Part shown: piece by piece, positions 36,691-50,130 of the stretch
Position numbering within the stretch: position 1 is the first letter of the stretch
How the letters are laid out: every line of letters begins with the position of its first letter
Assembly: GCA_907165065.1 (NCBI GenBank)
Contig: OU015542.1
Coordinates: forward strand, 1,054,001-1,118,000
DNA from: Caprimulgus europaeus
Taxonomy: Eukaryota > Chordata > Aves > Caprimulgiformes > Caprimulgidae
Direction: 5' to 3'
DNA: 64,000 nucleotides
Program-made: the position numbers and the translations under genes
Notes under the pieces: generated by a model
Told to the model about the DNA's origin: nothing
The model's input: only the letters and a program-made list of their open reading frames with translations
Database searches by the model: none

Positions 36691-39600
36691 TGATGGTCAG
36701 CAAATGTACAGGAGGAGCTACAAGCACAGGAGAAGAGGCAGAGTGGGCTGTGGCACTGAACACCTCCTGAGTCAGGGCAGATTCACTCCTCCTGGCAACT
36801 GTTTTGAATCCAATCTGGAGTCTTGAGGCATCAACTAAAAGCTCAACAAGATGCAATAAGAAGCAAGAAGTCTTCTCTGCTGTCCCCAGCATATTACCAT
36901 CCCCATCCCACTTAGTGTTGTCTGAGCCACATGATAGTTCTTTGCTCTGCCAGGGCTGCAGTGGCACAGCCAGGACTGATGAACAGCCACGTTAGAAGAA
37001 AATGGAAAAGAAGCCCTCAATCATTCCCTAGAGACACATTGAGACAGAAACTCCAAACATCTATTGTGAAGATGGACACTTTTAATACCAGACGAGAGCC
37101 CACAGACACTTGCCGTGACTGTAGTGTGTTCGACAGTGCTTGCTTTGCTGGCACATGCCTGCTCTCACCTCTTGATTTTTTTATTATTTTGCTGTCAGTT
37201 TTTCTTTCCAGTTGATTTATGAGCCACACTTTTCATTTTGGTTAAAGCCCAGAAAGCATCAAGCAGGGACAGGGTTAAAGGAGGTCAAAGGAGGAGGCAG
37301 GAATTGCAGTATGCAGCTGGATTGTTTTATGTTCTCCTTAGATCTAGCTGCCAGCTCCTCCTGCCATTGCCACATGATCAATTTGCTCTCTGCTCCTCAC
37401 TAGACACCTTGCACAGCAAAGCACAGGGAGAGGGATTACATCCAAATCTGGAGTGGAAATTTTTATTGCCACCACTAGTATCTAGCAATTTTAACCGTCA
37501 CTGGTATCTCAACAGGAGCAATTGACAGAGGGTGCTGCGGTGGGAGTGGAGCAGACAAGGTGGGAATACACATGTGACGTTGCGCTGCTGGCTGTGTTCA
37601 GGTGGCTCCGTCTGGTTCCTTGCTTCAGAGTGTGAAGATGGTGGGATGGCAGGAGGTGAGAGCCCTCCTTCACTAGCCAGCATAAGACAGAGTTGCCGTA
37701 GCCACCGATGCTCAAGACTAAGTCCCCTTCTTAACTGAGAGCAATGCAACAGTGATGTCCTTTTAGGAAAGTCATCCTGAGATCAGCAGGACCCACTGGA
37801 CCATGGCCATGCACACTAGTCTCCTGGGCAGAGAGGAACAATGCCAACCCTCCCCTTGGGTGCAGGAGCTCTGCTGGATTCATCTGTAGATTAAGCAGTG
37901 GAGACAGGCATTGGCAATGATTCAAAGACCTATCTTCACCCAATTCTTCCTCCTCCAGATCACCATTAGATTAAAGGAAGGGTAATAAGGCATGGGTTTC
38001 TTCTGTCTTTAATGTGCCATACATCCAACAGGGAAAAACATAGTGTGAAGGACACTCAGGCCATCTACCACCAGCACAGAAGGGGACCAGGAGCTCCAAT
38101 GGAATTTGGTGGTCCAGATCACCTGCTTGTTACAAAGCAACCAGAGGACAGTAGATAACCTCCAACTATGTCAAGACTGGGTCTCCTCTGAACCTTCTGC
38201 ACACGTTGTATCCTCCCAAGAGAAAAGAAGACATGGAAAAGTATTATGCTTTTCTCCAGAGATATCTTCTGTTGCTATTCTCCAGTGGGTAGCAGAACCC
38301 ACAACCTTGGCAGTGATGTGACACAGGGAGTCGTAAGAAGAACAGACATCCACCTCCTGGACAGCCAAACGTTTAACATCATGACAGCTGAGAAACAAAT
38401 GCCTGGATATTTCCACCACTGGTGGTACTCAAGAGAGACAGCAGAATTAGGAATGCCTGAAACATGCAGAAAGGAGATTTCTTTCCAGCGGAGCTGTTCA
38501 TTTGGTAATGTGCCATTGGTTAAGCCGTTTTTCTGTTCAGTTTCTTATTATGACGCAGCATTACAGTCATTAGCACTTCACATTTAGTAATAATTTCCTT
38601 CCTTTGGAGACTGTTATTATATGAGATTATGAGGCAGGATAATTTGAGTGCTTCTCAAAGGGACTTTGTTGTCTTGTTCAAAGAAATATGTTAATGTTGA
38701 AACATAGACTAGAAGACCAAAAACAGCAGCTATCAGGATCAAAACCAAGGCGCTGTTTCGTCCTGCCAGATAAATTGTCTCAGTGGGAACAGCCATGGCA
38801 CAACATCAAAGAAATGAAACACTTCAGGGTCTCTCCCTGCAGCCCTGGTTGGGTTTCAGTAGGAGAGACAGGAAGGATCAGGTAAGGCAATGGGGCAGCC
38901 TGTTATCCCAGCATTCATTTGCTCAAATTGCTGAGCTCCTGCTATTGAATAAAAACAACAGTTTCGGCTCCTGAACATGTTTTGGGAGTAAGGCTGGGTG
39001 AATAATTGATTTTTCAGTTCAACTACCAAGTTAAAATGTGAAAAAAATCAATTTAATTCAAAGTAAAAGAGATTTTTTTTTCAAGTTTCCTTGCCAAAAA
39101 GAAAAATGAAACAATTCCACTTCAGTGATTAAAAACAAAAAAGTTTTATTCCAGTTTAGGCCATTTTGAGGAAAATGCACCTGCAGCTTGGAAACCAAAC
39201 TTACAGCATCTTTTTACACTCAACAGCACACTACATGCAGCATCAGTGTAGCTTGAAGCTGTGTCTCAGTGCTCAACATCCACACAGGGGACAATATCCC
39301 CATGTTTCATGATGAATCTCTTCTGCTTGTGTTTTACTCACTGGAACAAAAAAAGGAAAGCAGGTGTTCTCCCTACTACCACATCTCTCTGAGATAGAGG
39401 CTAATCCTAGACCCCTAATTAAGTATTTTGTCTTAAATGTGTCCCGTTGTTTCACCTTAAATCAGAAACACTTACCCTGCAAGAAACCTAGGCATTGATT
39501 TGCTCTTCTGCTTCAGTATATGCCAAGACACATCTCCTTCCTAGAAAAGGTTCTCACTGTTTCTCAAGCAGCTACTTGGAAAAAGGTAGCCAGGAGGGAG

Positions 39601-41360
39601 GAAACAGGGACTGTCCTCCTATTTTGTGGAAGCTGGTCTCCTTAAAATAAGTCAGAATTTAGGCTGTGGGGTGAAACTGAGTTTGCTTGTGTGGTTGAAT
39701 ATTTGGGGGGCATCATCATTACAGGAAGGCACTTTTATGCTAGCAATGGGCACTTTATTATCTGAATTACCTCAGAACATGGGGCCAGTATACTCCCATC
39801 CCCCTAGGACTGAAGTAATTGGAATTACACTCTAGCTTTTGGACTTCAAGGTAGAAAATAAAAAAAACAAAACCAGCACATTTCAAGCAGCTGAAAAGGA
39901 TCAGAAAACTGTTAAGGTTTTTGCTATAAGTAGGGCTGCAGATTTGGATTTTGCACCTACTTTTCATGTGTCTATCCAAGACTTCAGGCAAAAACATTCT
40001 CAAAACATCTGAGGCAGCAAATACACCTACACTGAGGTCTCTGGGATTTCAGTGCTGACATTACATGCATACTAACAGCAGGCAATGGCAGCTGGTGAAA
40101 ATACTAACGTTCTCCGAAGTGAGAAAGCAGTGCTTCTCCTTCACCTCTGAAGGACCATGTTACAGAGTCACAGAAGCATCTGCTGGCTGTTACTTGACCC
40201 AGCAGCCTTCTTCCCCCATGACTTATCATCAACTCGTCCATGACTCCTTCCTACCTCCATCCCAAATAAACCAAGTTTGTGATAGCTTAACCCATAGCAC
40301 AACAGCCAAGCAACAGCAGAAGGATGAGCAGTTGAGGGATGCACACCCAAATGGTAAAACATCAGTCAAATCTCTCCTTGTCTCCAGAGCTGCTGGGCAT
40401 AGACCATCTGAGTACATCCACACAATTGGCCCAGAAGTGAGCCAGTGACAGTGTGATGGGAGCTCTGCCTCCATGTGCATCAGTACTTAGCAGGGCTTTG
40501 ACTTCTTTGCATGGCAGTGTCTGTCTCAGGCTAATCCCATTCCCCACCTAAGCAACAATCAGTTCAGTCCCACTGAAATTACTCTATTTAATTGTTGCCC
40601 AATTATACTAATTAAGATCCTTGTAAAATTTTGTATGTCCTAAGTGCAGGGAAGGATGTTGAGCTCAAAGAGGATTGAGTATGGATTCATCAATGTATGG
40701 ATTCACCCTAACATGCTTTACAGAAAAAGGTAGGAGCAGAGCAGTAACACACAAAAAACCTGAAAACACAAAGAAAAATTATGGAGAAAAATACTGGGAG
40801 TAATTATTTTTTCAGAATTAATCCAAAAGGAGGCAGCCATCTCTACATTTCCCTTACTGCTAAAATGGAGAATACCTGCATTTCAATCTACCCCACCATG
40901 CTTGACTGGGATCACATTTTGCTCTACAAATACAGCAGCTTTGGATAAAGCCATTTAGAAATATCATATTGTTATTCTCAGCACAGCCTCGTTTCTGCTT
41001 CAGATTTTCTGGCCAGAAATGCATGCACATACATGTCTGAGTGCAGGCTCAGAAAGCCAGCTGTTGTGGGAAGAATCTCACTTCTTACATCAAATAAAAT
41101 ATGTTCAAAAATGGTGCATCCAGCATCCAGTGCTTCCTGAGGTGTGGGACCTCAGGCTCATGTGATCTGCAGGAAAATCTGCAGGATGTCTCTCAGGAAA
41201 AGCAGCTGGGCAGAAGTTTCAAGGTGGGGAGTTTGGAGAGCTTTTCTTTAGGGGAGGAGAACTGAAGTCCCACGGTAGAGGAAAGAACACCTAGCTGGAT
41301 AAAAAAGCAGAACCATGTGCATGAAATGGAGGTTTCCCCCAGCCCAGTCTGCAGGAAAGC
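36691..41360. other. Unique non-coding stretch
   Basis: No gene identified. Several overlapping frames of 60-130 codons exist on both strands (for example 40065-40448), none with a recognisable motif. AT-rich at 39000-39130 with A and T runs. Confidence 0.55.
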
Positions 41361-41524
41361 AGAATCATAGAATCACAGACTGGTTTGGGCTGGAAGAGAC
41401 CTTAAAGCCAGGGACACCTTCCACTAGACCAGGTTGCTCAAAGCCTCGTCCAACCCGGCCTTCAACACTTCCAGGGAGCAGCAGTCACAGCTTCTCTAGG
41501 CAACCTGGGCCAGGGTCTGGAATA
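41361..41524 (-). mobile_element. CR1 LINE short 3' end
   Basis: Begins 'AGAATCATAGAATCACAGAC' (octamer tail reversed), then 'TGGTTTGGGCTGGAAGAGAC', 'CCTTCCACTAGACCAGGTTG' and 'CTCTAGGCAACCTGGGCCAG'. This is the same subfamily as the plus-strand copy at 59726-59955, which carries the complementary words. About 165 bp. Confidence 0.95.
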
Positions 41525-44500
41525 AGGCAGAAATCAGAGAGAGCTTATGCTCAGAGGAACAGCTGAGGTGCACCACCGAGGCCACCTCTTCCCAAGACTA
41601 TGGCCTCTGCGTCCCTGCATGCTGGTGAGCAAGCAGGCAGCTGCATTTTGAAAAGTGAGAGAGGGGGCTGGAGCAGAGGGTCCAATTCTGCTCTCTGGCT
41701 TTGTGTGTGTTGTTCAGAGAAGATGTTGATTTCCAAGGCTGCCAGTCTATCACCTTTCATCAGCACAAAGTATGTTTCGATAAGAAATTAAATACGCAAG
41801 CTGAGGATAATTGCAGGTTGTAGATGGCGATAATAGCTGTAATTTGGCTTGTGGAAGCAATAAACCCAGGCTCAATCACTGGCTGCTTTATTTGGGAAAG
41901 AGCCCAAGCTGCAAACATTGAAAATGAAATTTATGAAAAATATATATTTCCAGAAAAGTAATTAGCATATGTCTGTTGCTGTGGTTGCAGAGGACTGAGT
42001 GATTCCAACTTTCTGCAAGCTGAGCCAAGATGTTTGCTTTAAGATAGCCAGGCTGGGTGGGAGACAGTTCATCACAGGCTATCATAGGCAGCCAGCACAG
42101 GTGGGATGAATCACCTGTCAGGGGTGTGAATCTTCCGTTACCAGTGATTAGTTTTGTAGATTGGACATTGAATTTTCCAGCAGCCAAAAGGTAGGCAGGA
42201 TAAATTTTGCTGTCATTTGATTGATACTGGGTCACCAAAGAGACTGTAAAAAAAATAAAAACCAACCCAAATCCATTCCCACAGAGGTTGCCGTGTTGGT
42301 GCCAGTGGACTGTAAAACATTTCTAATTGTGCCTGCTGCTGACGGCTGACTCATTTCATGCTGCTCCAGTTTATGACATGTGCTCAGCAGGTCAGAGGAT
42401 AAGAGGAAGATAAGGAAAATTCCATCTCAGTTTTTTCTTTTTCTTTGCAATCTGGAGCTTTCTGTTTGTTAGTTTCTCTGCACTAGTGTCCTGCTCAGCT
42501 ACATCCAGGCTCATTTTAAGCATCTCAAGTAAAACAAGGCCAAAAAAAAAGAAAAAATAAAATGAAGGGATGCATTTAATAAGCAAACTGTTCCAAAAAT
42601 GAGCTTCAGAGTGAATGAGACTACATTTTATTTTCGACCAAATTCAGTTAGTGTTCTGAACATAAAGAAATTGAGGAAATTGCAAATACTCAACTGTTCT
42701 CTCTAGACACTTTCATAATAAAAATGCTATTCTACAGAAATGCAAGAAGAGTTTAATTTTTTAAAAATTAAATTGCATCTTTTCAGCGTAAAAATGGCCA
42801 GCATCAAAAAAGCAAAAATAACATAAATCAGGCAAATAAGCCAAAAATCAAACACACTCTTTATCTACCTCTCAAAAGAAACACTCCAGACTGATCCAAA
42901 ATGTCAGGGTTTTTTTTAAAAAATCCTGTGCTTTCAATAAGAACAGCAACAATTCTTTCCAAAACAAACTTCCCTGGATTTTTAAGCTTGGTCACTGATA
43001 TGAAAACTATTATTTTCCCAGATCACATCTAAAGAACTGAAGTTTCCATCATCTCTCTCTCCCAGAACCTCTTCTCCTGTAAAATTGATCTCTAGGGAGA
43101 GTTTCCCTGGCAGTTAGCTTAACCAGCCTTTCTCTCATTTTCATCCCATTACTCCAAGCAAATTATTTCGTTAGAGTTATTGTGATGAGCGATGGGTATT
43201 CAAGAGAACCTTCTCTCTCTCATCTGTGTATTATGAGATGGGAATGTGGTTGGGAAACCTCTTACTGTTGATGGATCTGTAATTGTTCTACCTTTAAATA
43301 TCTCTTCATCAAAATATCTCAGGTCTGTCCATTTTTTGTGGACATGGGACTGTACCTTCATGAAATGGAAACTGCACAATTAATGGCCCACGTAGCTTGC
43401 TCTGGAGTGGGGAAGGCTGTGAAGGAACAAAGAAAAGGAGAGAAATTGTAACTCTCATGAGTTCCTATAGAATCCTAGCATAACAAAAAACAAAAGTTGT
43501 TTTTCATCTTATTTACCTATGGGAACAGGGGCCACTTCTTTGTTTCATGGATGTTAAGCAGATGGTCCTCTGTAGAGGACAGTTCAGATATGGTTTATTT
43601 GAATGTAAACTTGTTCTGAACCAAATACGGCATTTTCCTGAAGAAAGAGCACAAAGGTAGCAGCATCTTCACGCTCATCTTGAACATGTTAGAGTAGATC
43701 CAGCTGCAGTTTCAAACTCTGGACAACAATAAGCTGTACTGGAAAACTAGTTACCAGCATCGACATATTGTGGTATGGCCAGACAGCTGATGACCTCTTG
43801 CAGATGGCTTTTGGTCCCCCAGGAGATGGCCTCTCATGACTGTAGAGCAGCAGGCACATGCTGAGAGGAGGAGGTGTGCAGATTATGGGCTTGCAGGACC
43901 TTGCACTGCCCTGCCACTGGTTTTCTATGTGCTGGAGCTTTCATGAAGCTCCTGCCTCACATACATGCTCTGTGCAGGGTCAACAGAGGATGCTTCTGCT
44001 CTCAGGCACTCGTTTATTCATTCATGGCAGCAGTGAATGGTCCACTCCTGTCTCTTTCTGGCACAGAAGACCATCTTCTCCATCATGTGTGCCCATCGCC
44101 TTGGCTGTCTAACATCAACCACAAGCACCAATACAACTTAAGATAAAAGTTAAAAATTCTATTTTTTTAAATTCTTAGTCAAATAAATCAGTAAATCCTT
44201 TTTACAGCTGTTTAAGGGTTCCCATCACCAGCTTCTCCCCTGTGTCTGGACCAGGATTTCCATCAGATAATTTTTCCATGTTCCTTGAAAACAGGGAAAG
44301 AGCCTCAAGGCCCCTGGCTGAGCATCTGGCCCTGGTTCTGCAAAAATGCTATGCACTATAGATACGGGTATAATGATGCCAAAGTCTGCCAAGTGAGGAC
44401 ACTCTGCACTGAAAGACATTTGATCCAAGGAAGGCAACTAGGTGGCATCCTGAGATAGAAATTACAGGGATCAGCAAGAAAGGAGGAGTAAAGAAAAGGC

Positions 44501-47500
44501 TGAGGTCTTTAGGGTAGTTGTGGTGTACCTAATAAACTCCAGCATGGTCTGAAATCCTTGATTTTCCAGAAAGTCTGCGGAAAGTTACACCTGTCTACAA
44601 ATCTTTAGCACTTGGGAAGTGACATAAGGAGCTAATAAATACTTGTCTTTGCATGCCAGTAGGACATGATGTCCTTGGCTTCAGCACACCAGCAGGTTGC
44701 AATGGCCTTTGGGCACTCCAATTCACACAGCTGTAAGTGCTTGGACACACTTGCGCTCCTCTTAAACACACTGACCATTTCTCAGCACTTTGGGCAAGAG
44801 CCTTCCAACACTGTGTGACACCAGTAAGCCTGTGTAAGTGCTGTCCAGCTGAGATCACTCTTTTTTCCAGAGGAGACAGGAAGACGTAAGATCTGGTGGG
44901 TCCAACTGATATTTGCACCACTCAGTTGCCACTAATCACATTCTCAGGTTTTATTGCAGATTTAGTCAGAGAGCACTTGCAGGGAGCAACACCAACACAA
45001 TTTGTGACTGATTCAACAGAAGAGATGAGTGGTTTGGCAGCTACCACAAAGTTGCCATTGTCAAAATATCACAGGCTATTTTTATCATTCTCACATTACT
45101 AATTCTACAAAACCATCCATGCCTGGAACACCTCACAGGGTCTCATTTGGCTTTAAGCCACCCTGTTCTCAACCCAGACTAAGTACCAGCAACACAAATG
45201 CTCAAGAGGAAAAAGGCAGAGCTGTCATTGAAAAGTGGATGCTTATCTCTAAAAACTGTTCTGGTCTAAAACAGGGTATTCAGCTGAGAGATTTAGATTT
45301 TAACTAAGCAATCATAAGACTTGTATTCACGTTAATTTTCTAGCCATGAACTTCCAGTCTTGAACAAAATTTTATAGGTGAATCTGACAGGGGCACTAGA
45401 GGAGCTAGATAGATTTAGAAGACCATGTCTGAAATTTTGAAATTCTTCAGGATCCTTTTCCAATTTCTGTCTAACCCTGAAAGTGCTGCTTCAGCTTTCA
45501 ATATTCAGCCCCACCAAAGTGGTTTCCAGGTTGGACAGTTTAGACTCAGGTTGGCAAGGGTACATCACAGATGACTGACATACTACTCACCTCTGTAGAC
45601 CTTGGTCATGTGGTAACACCAAAAGTAGCTGCTCCTCCTCAGGTCTCCCACTCCATTGAGCAGGTAAGGCTTTTTGTAAAATGATGCTGTCACTTTTCCT
45701 TTTAAAATACAGCTGAAGAAAGAGGGGCTTCATGAGGAAAAGTCCGGGTTACATGCCTGCCTTCAAGAAACCTGACATCCTGGGGCCAAGGATCTGCAAA
45801 GAAGCTCCATCAGGAAGGTCTCCCACCAGATCTCTGTAGGTGGTCTGACCATAAAGTCATAGTGCAAACCTACAATCTTCAGCAATGAAGTACAGAGCTG
45901 TTTTTCCTTTCTTTAAATCTGGAGAAACACAGCCTACAGGTCCCCAAAGCTTCTAGGGGAAGAGGAGCAGGTGTTCCTAGGGGGAATATATTTTTCTGTG
46001 TCTATTGGAGAGGGCAGAAGGGGACATGCAGAGTGGCCCACATTCCCTGTGCATGTCAGCTAGGACACAACTTACACTGGAGAGAGCTTGGCATTTCTGT
46101 TCCCTTTGGAAATATTTGATCAGCTGGAGCAAGACTGCACAAAAGCAACCGAGAAGACTAGGTATGAAAATTCCAGCTAGGAGAAGCTTTTCTTCAGTGG
46201 TAAAGACATTGGTATGGTCTTACATGCCATGAATGTCTGGAAGATGAAGCACACCTGGGTTAACTTGGGCAGCCAGAGGTGCTGTTGCTGCTGTCTGGAG
46301 CTGGCTGCTCCATCTGGTTATCAGTACCACTTTCCAAAAAAGAAAATCAGAAAGAGAAGGTGGTTGCTTCAACAAGCCAAGGGCAGACACAGAGGGCTGC
46401 ATGGTTTATTGCTTTTTGTCTTGTTTAAACATTTCAGGTTTTTTGTTTGGATTCATGATTCAAAGGAGTGTTTATACTACCAGGTTGATTTAGTTGCTGG
46501 AGTTCCCAGGTAGGAAAGCCCAGTTGTTTTATTATCCTGCAGCCCCTGTTTTGTTAAAGCAAAACAACCTAATTCTATCCAAAGGAAACACTGGGATGAG
46601 GTGACTCAGTTCTGCATTCAAATCTGAACGATTCCTGAGGAGGGCTGCAGCCTTCATCCATGAGAGAGGGATGCCTTGGAGACAGCTTTCCCCACGGGGG
46701 TGGTTGCATTGGTGTTACCATCCTGCTCCACTCAGGCAGCAGAAACACAGCCACACTGCCACAGCCACCTCAGGACCAAGAACCTCCTCTTCCCCTGCAC
46801 TGACTGCAATGACACTGCCTCTCCAGCACAAATATAATATGTGCTGGCATGTATGATCATGCCAGCTCAGCTCTCACCCAGAGCTTTATATGGTGCTGTC
46901 CTCCACTATCTGCATCAACCTTCTCTTAAAATATGTATTACAACAGATCAGTCCCTGGCAATGTTTCAGAGGAAGTTCTATTGGTAGTTTTGGAGGAAAA
47001 GTCATGCCGATGTTTACAAGAGCAACGTCAGTCCATTCCAGTAGTAAATTGAGGTTTTTCCTGCCTACTCTCATGTTTGAGCTCTCAGACAAGGGATAGT
47101 TTTCACAGAGGTTGACAAAGCAATTATCACCTGCAGAAGAAACTGTGTGGGATGCTGTGTCACCAGTTCATCATCTGCCAGTTTATCTGTGGACTCAGGA
47201 GGTGACAGGGAGCCATTGCTTCCCTCCAAACTGCAAAGCCCAACAGGAAATAAGTAACTTCCTTCTGAAGGCTGGGCTTTAGCTGGCCTAATGTATTTGC
47301 AAGGTCTACAGTTACACAGTACAGCAGGAGGAGGATGCAGATACTATCATTTATTGTTAATCCTAGGATCCAGTGCTAATGCAGAGGGTCATTGTTATTC
47401 ATTCACTGTGCTGGATGTGTACAGACAGACTCAAAATATCAAAAAAACCCCCCACAAAGTAAGCATGAGAAGCCAGCATACAGCCAAACACAAAAAAAAG

Positions 47501-48483
47501 CAGCAAAAAAAGGATCCATCTTCCTGAAAAACTGCATTTTTTCTTTGCCTTCCCCTGAAAAACAGAGTCAAAGAACCAGAATGATGAAAGAGAGAATAGA
47601 AGTTAATCAAAAAAGAAGTTCTGGCAAGAAACCAAGTCACCTTTGTAGCTTCTTGTGTTGAACAAGAAACCATCAATGAAAAGGTATGTCCATAAATGAT
47701 TTTCACAATGGACTCGCTCAAACACTGAAATTATTCTGCTGGGAACAGCTCTTCACAGGCTAATTGGGCTTGTTCAGTCCTGAACACCAAGGACACAGCG
47801 GAGGCTAGTCTCATTTATAGGGTTTAGAAGAAGTATTTACAAATCTAAAACTGTAAATCTAAGGCTTTGTAGCCTTAGCTAAAGAGGAGAAATGGAACTG
47901 AGAGTGATGTCAGCCAGGCCTTTGCCTTCATCCTTGAGCTTAACTGTTTGATTGAGTTACATGTAGATCATTAAAAAACATATATTAAAAGAAAACTCCT
48001 GACTGCTGGGAGACCAGCCCAGAATGCTTTAATGCCAGCAAAAAAACCCCAGCAGAATTCAGCAACAAAAATAAGAAAGAAACCTGCAGCAGAATAGCAA
48101 CCAAACAGATAGAAATAATCCAAATCAGAAGCCGAAAATCCTAGTCTGCCTCTCTTCTTTTCATGCTGGGCAGATGACTTTTGTTTATGTGAGCTCAACT
48201 TCACCACACCTGGACTGTGGTGGACCAAGATGGTGACAGGTTCAATCATGAGTGAGGTGGACATTGAAGAAGGCTGATGTCTTGATCAATGGCCCTTACA
48301 GGTCACAACAAACACCCTGTTGGCAGAGTTTCAGGGACTGGTTAGACCAAGGTAAATATTCATTAATTAGTGAACTCTCCCAAATGCATGATCTCAGAGT
48401 GAGTAAAGTAAGTCACAAATGTCAATGACATCCGGCATATAGTTTCAGCTGAAAAAAAAAAAATTAGGAAACTTTCTGAAATC
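41525..48483. other. Large unique non-coding stretch
   Basis: No gene or repeat family recognised. AT-rich segments at 41765-41970 and 42540-42960 contain poly-A/T runs and ATTA words. The longest frame is 125 codons (41888-42265, minus), without a motif. Small exons cannot be excluded. Confidence 0.5.
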
Positions 48484-48740
48484 TGAAAAAGCCATCACAT
48501 AATTTAGGTTGGAAGGGACCTCACGAGGTTTCTAGTTCAATGTCTTGCTCAAAGCACGGTCAACGATGAGACGACACGAGATGAGACGAGACGAGACGAG
48601 ACGAGACGAGACGAGATGAGATGAGATGAGATGAGATGAGATGAGAAGAGATGAGATGAGATAGAGCTTTGTCCAGGTTTGTTTTAAAAACCTGCAAGTG
48701 ATGAGGCCCAACATCCTTCATGGGCAACCTCTTCAGTCCT
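48484..48740 (-). mobile_element. CR1 LINE 3' end interrupted by a pentamer microsatellite
   Basis: The plus strand reads 'CACATAATTTAGGTTGGAAG' and 'GGGACCTCACGAGG', then 'TGCTCAAAGCACGGTCAAC', the reverse of a CR1 3' end. After the tandem array the CR1 text resumes with 'CTTTGTCCAGGTTTGTTTT' and 'CATGGGCAACCTCTTCAG'. The element therefore flanks the array on both sides, and a short CR1 segment (around the 'AGCAGGTTGCTCAGG' position) was replaced or overwritten by it. Confidence 0.85.
48566..48660. repeat. Pentanucleotide microsatellite (ATGAG/ACGAG)19
   Basis: Nineteen 5-bp units in perfect register. Units 5-10 are all ACGAG; units 11-16, 18 and 19 are ATGAG; variants are ACGAC (unit 2) and AAGAG (unit 17). 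The two unit types differ by C/T in a CpG context. Minus-strand frames across it encode runs of SSHLI/SSRLV, an artefact of the repeat. Confidence 0.97.
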
Positions 48741-48989
48741 TGGCTATCATGATGGTGAAAAAAAAATGCATTTGAGCTATTCATATTTGAGTGGTCCTCT
48801 TCAAAAAAGCAGAAGAGAGGAGAAAAAAAGATAAAGTGGACAGGAAAAGGAAAAATAACACAACCTTATATAAAGTAGTGGGTCAAGTAGAAAGAATAGA
48901 GCTCCTTTCACCTGTTATTTTACATCTCCTTTCTGAGCTGGTCACTCCAGGTTTTTCATTGCCACCTGAGTACTGACACAGGATATTAT

Positions 48990-50130
48990 TCACAGAATCA
49001 CACAGAATTACAGAATGTCTGGGATTGGAAGGGACCTCGAAAGCTCATCCAGTCCAATCCCCCTGCCGGAGCAGGAACACCCAGATGAGATCACTCAGGA
49101 AGGCGTCCAGGCGGGTCTTGAATGTCTCCAGAGAAGGAGACTCCACAGCCTCCCTGGGCAGCCTGGCCCAGGGCTCTGGCACCCTCACAGTAAAGAAGTT
49201 CCTTCTCAAGTTTAAGCAGAACCTCCTGTGTTCCAGCTCACACCCATTGCCCCTTGTCCTATCATTGGACTTCACTGAGAAGAGCCTGGCCCCATCCTCC
49301 TGACACTCACCCTTAATATATTTATAAACATTAATAAGGTCCCCCCTCAGCCTCCTCTTCTCCAAGCTAAAGAGCCCCAGCTCCCTCAGACTTTCCTCAG
49401 AAGGGAGATGCTCCACTCCCTTCATCACCTTGGTGGCTCTGTGCTGGACTCTCTCCAGCAGTTCCCTGCCCTTCTTGAACTGTGGGGCCCAGAACTGGAC
49501 ACAATATTCCAGATGTGGCCTCACCAGGGCAGAGTAGAGGGGAAGAAGAACCTCTCTTGACCTACTGACCACCCCTCTTCTAATGCACCCCAGGATGCCA
49601 TTGGCCTTCCTGGCCACAAGGGCAGAGTGCTGGCTCGTGGTCATCCTGCTGCCCACCAGGACTCCCAGATCCCTTTCCCCTACACTGCTCTCTAGGAGAT
49701 CATCTCCCAGCCTACACTGGAACCTGGGGCTGTTCCTGCCCAGGTGCAACACTCTACACTTGCCCTTATTATATTTCATTAAATTTTTCCCTGCCCAGCT
49801 TTCCAGCCTGTCCAGGTCTCTCTGATGGCAGCACAGCCCTCTGCTGTGTCAGCCACTCCTCCCAGCTTTGTGTCACCAGCAAACTTGCTGACAGTGCACT
49901 CAATTCCCTCATCCAGGTCACTGATGAATGTATTGAATAGTACTGGTCCCAGTACTGACCCCTGAGGGACTCCACCAGACACAGGTCTCCAACTGGACTC
50001 TGCCCCATTGACCACCACTCTCTGGCTTCTTCCCACCAGCCAGTTCACAGCCCATCTCACTACCTGATCATCTAACCCAGACCTCCTCAATTGTTCAGCG
50101 AGGATTCTGTGGGATTCAGTCCATCATAAA
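48990..50130 (-). mobile_element. CR1 LINE, about 1.1 kb, best preserved copy
   Basis: The longest clear CR1 copy. On the plus strand it starts with 'CACAGAATCACACAGAATTA' (octamer-like tail) and 'GATTGGAAGGGACCTCGAAA', then covers the 3' UTR and about the last 340 codons of ORF2 in reverse. The 5' end near 50130 lies inside the RT palm ('S-H-R-I-L' region), so the copy is 5'-truncated, with endonuclease and ORF1 missing. Low decay and long readable frames suggest it is among the younger CR1s in the window. Confidence 0.97.
49045..50120 (-). pseudogene. CR1 ORF2 remnant: reverse transcriptase C-terminal part
   Basis: ORF2 normally encodes an endonuclease plus reverse transcriptase for target-primed reverse transcription. 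Here two minus-strand frames cover the RT palm to the C-terminus. The first (49779-50090) has '[13 protein letters not shown]' (residues 40-52) and then the catalytic box as FAGD (residues 70-73), where the family has FADD; the codon at 49875-49877 gives Gly for the first Asp. The second (49045-49779, 244 codons) has '[10 protein letters not shown]', 'RDLGVLV', '[11 protein letters not shown]' and '[20 protein letters not shown]'. The frames are offset by an apparent one-base deletion near 49823. A catalytic substitution, a frameshift and truncation make it non-functional. Confidence 0.93.

Noticed and set aside
36473-36967. 164-codon minus-strand frame as a possible gene
   Set aside because: Its C-terminal third is CR1 ORF2; the upstream part is just the frame staying open by chance.
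40065-40547. 127-codon plus frame with overlapping minus frames
   Set aside because: No recognisable motif; both strands open; no splice or start context.
48532-48784. Minus-strand frames with serine/leucine/isoleucine repeats
   Set aside because: They are translations of the pentamer microsatellite, not a repeat protein.
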